Source of the DNA: Halosimplex rubrum
GTDB taxonomy: Archaea; Halobacteriota; Halobacteria; Halobacteriales; Haloarculaceae
NCBI RefSeq assembly: GCF_013415885.1
Contig: NZ_CP058910.1
Span: 2,356,001 to 2,420,000, forward strand
DNA length: 64,000 nt
Direction: 5' to 3'
In this document: positions 61,374-64,000 of the stretch, piece by piece
How the letters are laid out: every line of letters starts with the position of its first letter
Numbering within the stretch: the stretch's first letter is position 1
Position numbers and translations under genes: made by a program
Notes under the pieces: generated by a model
The model's input: only the letters and a program-made list of their open reading frames with translations
Databases searched by the model: none
What the model was told of the DNA's origin: nothing

Positions 61374-62552
61374 CTATCCGCTCGCTTCCTCGTCCGCTTC
61401 GTCCTCGTCGGCCGACCGCTCCTCGGCCCCGCCGGCGTCCGCACTCCCGGCGTCGTCGTCCGGCTCGGTCGGGACGCCCGAGAGGTTCCCCTCGTCGTCG
61501 AAGCGCTTGGCGCGCAGGAATCGCGCGCGGTAGCGGTTGGCGTCGTCTTTCACGTCGGCCTCGCGGATATCGTCGCTCCGCCCGTCGGCGACGGCGCCGA
61601 CGATCTCCTCGATCTGTTCCTTCTCGCTCGGCGTGAGTTCGAACTCGTACGTCCGGGACTCCTCGCCCTCCAGTTTCGTCCAGCGGCGGGCCGCGGAGAT
61701 GACGACCGAACAGGGCTCGCGGCAGGGGAACTCGCCGTCGCCGCCGTCGACGTCGAGGTCGGTCTCCTCGTCGTACTGCCACTCCCGACGCTTGAGACAC
61801 TGGGAGTCGTCACAGCAGGCCTCGGCGACCCAGTCGACGTGTTCGTGGCCCTCGCCGCGGTCCCAGGTCCTGACGACGCCGTAGATGCCGCTCTGCCGGT
61901 CGACGGTGTCGCGCCAGTGGGAGACATCGAGCGCGCCTTCCCGCTCGCGGTGCCAGTTGGCGACCGTCGCCGGGTAGACGTACTCGACGGCGGTGACCAG
62001 ATCGGCCGGCCCCAGACCGGAGAAACGCCACCCGGTCTGCAGGGTCGGCGCGGTCTTGAGCGGGCGGTAGCGGCCCCGGTCGTCGTGTTTGGTGATCTCC
62101 CGGGCGTCCAGCGGGTCGTCGTGGTCGTCGAGGTCGGCAGGGTCGGCGTCCGCGTCGTCGACGTGTCGGAGGTCGTAGCGGCGACTCCCGGTGTCGTCGG
62201 CGGTCGCGGTGATCCGCAGCTGGCCCCACTCGCGGGTGACGCCCGCCGCCAGCGCGTCGTAGCGGTCGGGGACGCGCTCGTCGTCGGCGCGTTCGAGCCA
62301 GCGGAGAAAGGCCCACCGCTCGGCCGCCTGGGGCGCCTCGGCGTGCCAGAAGTACCAGTTGGTGACGTGGGCGGCGTAGTCGGCGGCGGCGTCGTCGATG
62401 TCGTCGCCGTGGACGACCCGCTTCGACCCCTCGTCGGTGGCGAGGACGTACCCCTCGCCCTCCGTCTCGGCCGCGAACCCGTCGAACTCGATGCCGTCCG
62501 CGGCGGCCTCGGCGACCGCCGACACCTGTGCCGGGTCCACCTGCGCGTTCAT
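61374..62552 (-). CDS. DR2241-family iron-sulfur protein
   Basis: A 392-residue protein related to the DR2241 family, which occurs fused to or beside CbiX sirohydrochlorin chelatases. The C-terminal half has a cysteine cluster, EACCDDSQCLKRREW and FPCREPCSVV, that fits a 4Fe-4S centre. The N-terminal half is rich in Trp and His (AHVTNWYFWHAEAPQAAERW). The last 60 residues are acidic and disordered. Since a CbiX-like gene ends at 63623 on the same strand, the two probably act together in cobalamin or siroheme biosynthesis. The ATG at 62552 is set by a TATA-like GGCTTTATTCC near 62573-62583. Confidence 0.85.
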   Translation of the reverse strand: MNAQVDPAQVSAVAEAAADGIEFDGFAAETEGEGYVLATDEGSKRVVHGDDIDDAAADYAAHVTNWYFWHAEAPQAAERWAFLRWLERADDERVPDRYDALAAGVTREWGQLRITATADDTGSRRYDLRHVDDADADPADLDDHDDPLDAREITKHDDRGRYRPLKTAPTLQTGWRFSGLGPADLVTAVEYVYPATVANWHREREGALDVSHWRDTVDRQSGIYGVVRTWDRGEGHEHVDWVAEACCDDSQCLKRREWQYDEETDLDVDGGDGEFPCREPCSVVISAARRWTKLEGEESRTYEFELTPSEKEQIEEIVGAVADGRSDDIREADVKDDANRYRARFLRAKRFDDEGNLSGVPTEPDDDAGSADAGGAEERSADEDEADEEASG

Positions 62553-62671
62553 ACGCGAAGCGAGGGACCGGCTCGGAATAAAGCCCTCCGTCTGCGACGA
62601 TCGGTGCCGGGTCCGATCGCGGGCTTCGGTGCGGTCGGCGCGCGGTCGGAGTCGGGTGCGGTCGGGACCGG

Positions 62672-63010
62672 TCACCGACGCGGCACCCACAGCCCGTAGA
62701 GGATACAACAGAGGCCGACGATCGTCGCCAGATCGGCGGCCAGCGCCAGCGCGGTCCGGACGGTCGACCGCAGGCCGGGCGCGAACGTCGCGACCGCGTC
62801 GAGGGCGGCGAAGCCGCCGAACAGGACGCCCGGCGTCCAGAACGCGACGAGGAAGCCCGCGGCGACGAACAGCATCGGAAGGCTCTCGTTGCGGCGATAT
62901 CCGCGGTAGGCGACGTAGCCGACGGCGAACCCGAGGACGGCGATGACGGCGGTCGTGACTCCCGGAACCAGCCCGTCCGCGGTCGCCGCGAAGTGTAGTG
63001 GTGCGGTCAT
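62672..63010 (-). CDS. small membrane protein paired with an HTH regulator (DUF7521-like)
   Basis: A 112-residue protein with three or four hydrophobic helices: TAVIAVLGFAVGYVAYRGYR, LPMLFVAAGFLVAFWTPGVL and LATIVGLCCILYGLWV. The pairing with an adjacent winged-helix regulator is typical of a haloarchaeal family (DUF7521, from memory), possibly a membrane sensor for the regulator. It overlaps the regulator's stop by four bases (ATGA), a clear two-gene operon. Confidence 0.75.
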   Translation of the reverse strand: MTAPLHFAATADGLVPGVTTAVIAVLGFAVGYVAYRGYRRNESLPMLFVAAGFLVAFWTPGVLFGGFAALDAVATFAPGLRSTVRTALALAADLATIVGLCCILYGLWVPRR

Positions 63011-63399
63011 CTCAGGTCCTCCACGAACTCGGTGAAGCGGTCGGCCATCCGCCCGCGGCGGGTGAGCCGTATCTCGAAGCCCTCGTCGGTGAGGTCGACG
63101 ACGGCGCGGTCGAGCGTCGCGGTGTACACCTTGTAGTGGTGGCCCTCGGCGTCGGCGCGGGTCTGCTCGGCGACCAGGTCGGCCTCGCGCAGCGTCTCCA
63201 GCCGGCGGTAGACCGTCGGGCCGGACACCGAACAGCGCTCGGCGAGGTCCTCCGCCGAGAGCGCCTCGGCGGCCGTGGCTTCGAGGATCGTCCGCGCGCA
63301 GTCGTCGCCGAGCAGCGACGCCACGGTGTCGACGTCGGTGTCCTCATCCACACGTATCCACCGTCCCCTCGGAGTGTCAAGCCAGTGGCTCGACTTCAC
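63007..63399 (-). CDS. ArsR-type winged-helix regulator
   Basis: A 130-residue winged-helix protein: DCARTILEATAAEALSAEDL and SVSGPTVYRRLETLREADLV form the HTH, and HHYKVYTATLDRAVVDL the beta wing, as in haloarchaeal ArsR-like regulators. A GTG at 63399 gives the longest start and fits the shared TATA-like core at 63418-63430; GTG 63351 (VDEDTDVDTVASLL) is also possible. It is the first gene of a unit with the membrane protein downstream. Confidence 0.82.
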   Translation of the reverse strand: MKSSHWLDTPRGRWIRVDEDTDVDTVASLLGDDCARTILEATAAEALSAEDLAERCSVSGPTVYRRLETLREADLVAEQTRADAEGHHYKVYTATLDRAVVDLTDEGFEIRLTRRGRMADRFTEFVEDLR

Positions 63400-63417
63400 T
63401 CGATGAAGCCGCGGCTA

Positions 63418-63430
63418 CCCCCTTAACTGG
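63418..63430. promoter_or_regulatory. shared TATA-like core for two divergent genes
   Basis: CCCCCTTAACTGG contains CTTAAC/GTTAAG readable on both strands. It lies about 30 bases from both the ATG at 63455 (plus) and the GTG at 63399 (minus), so a single AT-rich core may serve both. Confidence 0.4.
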
Positions 63431-63454
63431 TTCGGCCCGGTAGGTGAGAGCGCA

Positions 63455-63613
63455 ATGGTCGCAATCGACGAAACCACCCTCGGCCTCGCGTTCGCCGTCC
63501 TCGGCGTCGTGTTCTCGATCGCGTGGCTCGCGCTCGGGCTGTACGGCATCAACTCCCTCCGGGAGATCCGGTCGGCGCTCGCCGACGACGACGCGGACGG
63601 TAACGGCTCGTAG
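63455..63613 (+). CDS. 52-residue single-span membrane protein
   Basis: The gene encodes MVAIDETTLGLAFAVLGVVF and a further 32 residues: a membrane helix (about 9-30), then a short positively charged segment NSLREIRSALADDD and an acidic tail. No family is recognised. It is divergent from the HTH regulator, sharing its promoter core, and convergent with the CbiX-like gene. Confidence 0.68.
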   Translation: MVAIDETTLGLAFAVLGVVFSIAWLALGLYGINSLREIRSALADDDADGNGS

Positions 63614-63622
63614 TCCGTCCGC

Positions 63623-64000
63623 TCAGTCGTCCGCGGGCTCCGCGCTCCCGGTCTCGTTCCGCACGCGCTCGACGGCGTCGGCCACGTCGGCGCCGGCGTC
63701 GGCGGCCCGTTCGAGCACCACGTCGGCCATCAGCGGTTCGGTCCCCACGGCCCCGGAGTACCAGATCCGGTGGCCGTCGACCTCGGCCGGAGTCGACCAG
63801 CCCTCGCGGTAGTCGTCGGTCAGCCCCATGTCCTCGGGGATGTCCTCCTGGGTGTGGTAGCCGTCGGCGATGAAGAGCGGAACGACGACCACGTCCTCGC
63901 TCTCGAAGAAATCGGTCACGTCGTCGACCTCCGGGTCTTCATCCATGAACAGCGCCTTCACCTCGTCGAACCGGTCCATCTCGCGGATGCGGTCGGCGTG
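63623..64000 (-). CDS. cbiX: CbiX-type sirohydrochlorin chelatase, C-terminal part, cut by window edge
   Basis: The frame runs open to the right edge of the window (HADRIREMDRFDEVKAL...), so only the last 125 residues are seen. VVVPLFIADGYHTQEDIPED has the P-L-F-x-A-x-G-x-H pattern of the CbiX/SirB chelatase active site, with the His in GYHT as metal ligand. It inserts cobalt or iron into sirohydrochlorin. Being next to a DR2241-family gene on the same strand strongly supports this. The ATG visible at 63979 is internal. Confidence 0.82.
   Translation of the reverse strand, partial: HADRIREMDRFDEVKALFMDEDPEVDDVTDFFESEDVVVVPLFIADGYHTQEDIPEDMGLTDDYREGWSTPAEVDGHRIWYSGAVGTEPLMADVVLERAADAGADVADAVERVRNETGSAEPADD

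Overview
This is a contiguous stretch of a haloarchaeal (class Halobacteria) chromosome. The evidence is high GC, a strongly acidic Asp/Glu-rich proteome, TATA-like boxes placed about 25-35 bases before many start codons (leaderless transcripts), Tat-lipoprotein and PGF-CTERM surface signals, Bat-type HTH regulators and many small protein families known only from haloarchaea. The genus cannot be fixed from the sequence. I recognise no rRNA, tRNA, CRISPR array, insertion sequence or prophage; most of the window is core metabolism with accessory small genes.

Layout. 1-8.5 kb: RIO-like kinase (cut by the edge), two membrane proteins, a phosphotriesterase-family hydrolase, the thiamine gene thiD-thiN, a secreted gluzincin-like protein with a PGF-CTERM anchor, and a sugar-phosphate isomerase-like protein. 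8.5-17.4 kb: an acetate cluster with two acetyl-CoA synthetases flanking a large Bat-family regulator, next to a soluble taxis transducer. 17.5-23.4 kb: a branched-chain-amino-acid-type ABC transporter operon (a 35-codon leader ORF, then livH-livM-livG-livF and a thioredoxin-fold protein) with livK upstream under its own promoter. 23.7-34 kb: an ABC-2 exporter pair, the methylmalonyl-CoA mutase catalytic subunit, a CBS/ParB-like protein, a DHH phosphoesterase, an Lrp regulator and the korAB 2-oxoacid:ferredoxin oxidoreductase. 34-43 kb: histidine kinase, acyl-CoA dehydrogenase, CheC, methyltransferase, P450, Nudix, MscS and a peroxiredoxin broken by an in-frame TAG.

43-57 kb is respiratory: nuoJ1-J2-K-L-M-N (membrane arm only, without nuoABCDHI alongside), then a cytochrome oxidase subunit I gene among several tiny haloarchaeal membrane proteins, and a 980-residue protein with a very long Arg/Asp-rich linker and a coiled coil. 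57-64 kb: purA, a glutamate-cysteine ligase (gamma-glutamylcysteine synthesis), small zinc-ribbon proteins, a DR2241-type protein and the end of a CbiX-type chelatase.

The most notable items are: the degenerate tyrosine-recombinase-like domain at the front of the Bat regulator; the leader ORF coupled to livH; a recurring pattern of short tandem repeats that copy the stop-codon region of genes; a split nuo locus with two inverted repeats in its promoter; and two genes broken by single-base changes (peroxiredoxin amber, VOC-protein frameshift), which may be real decay or sequence error.
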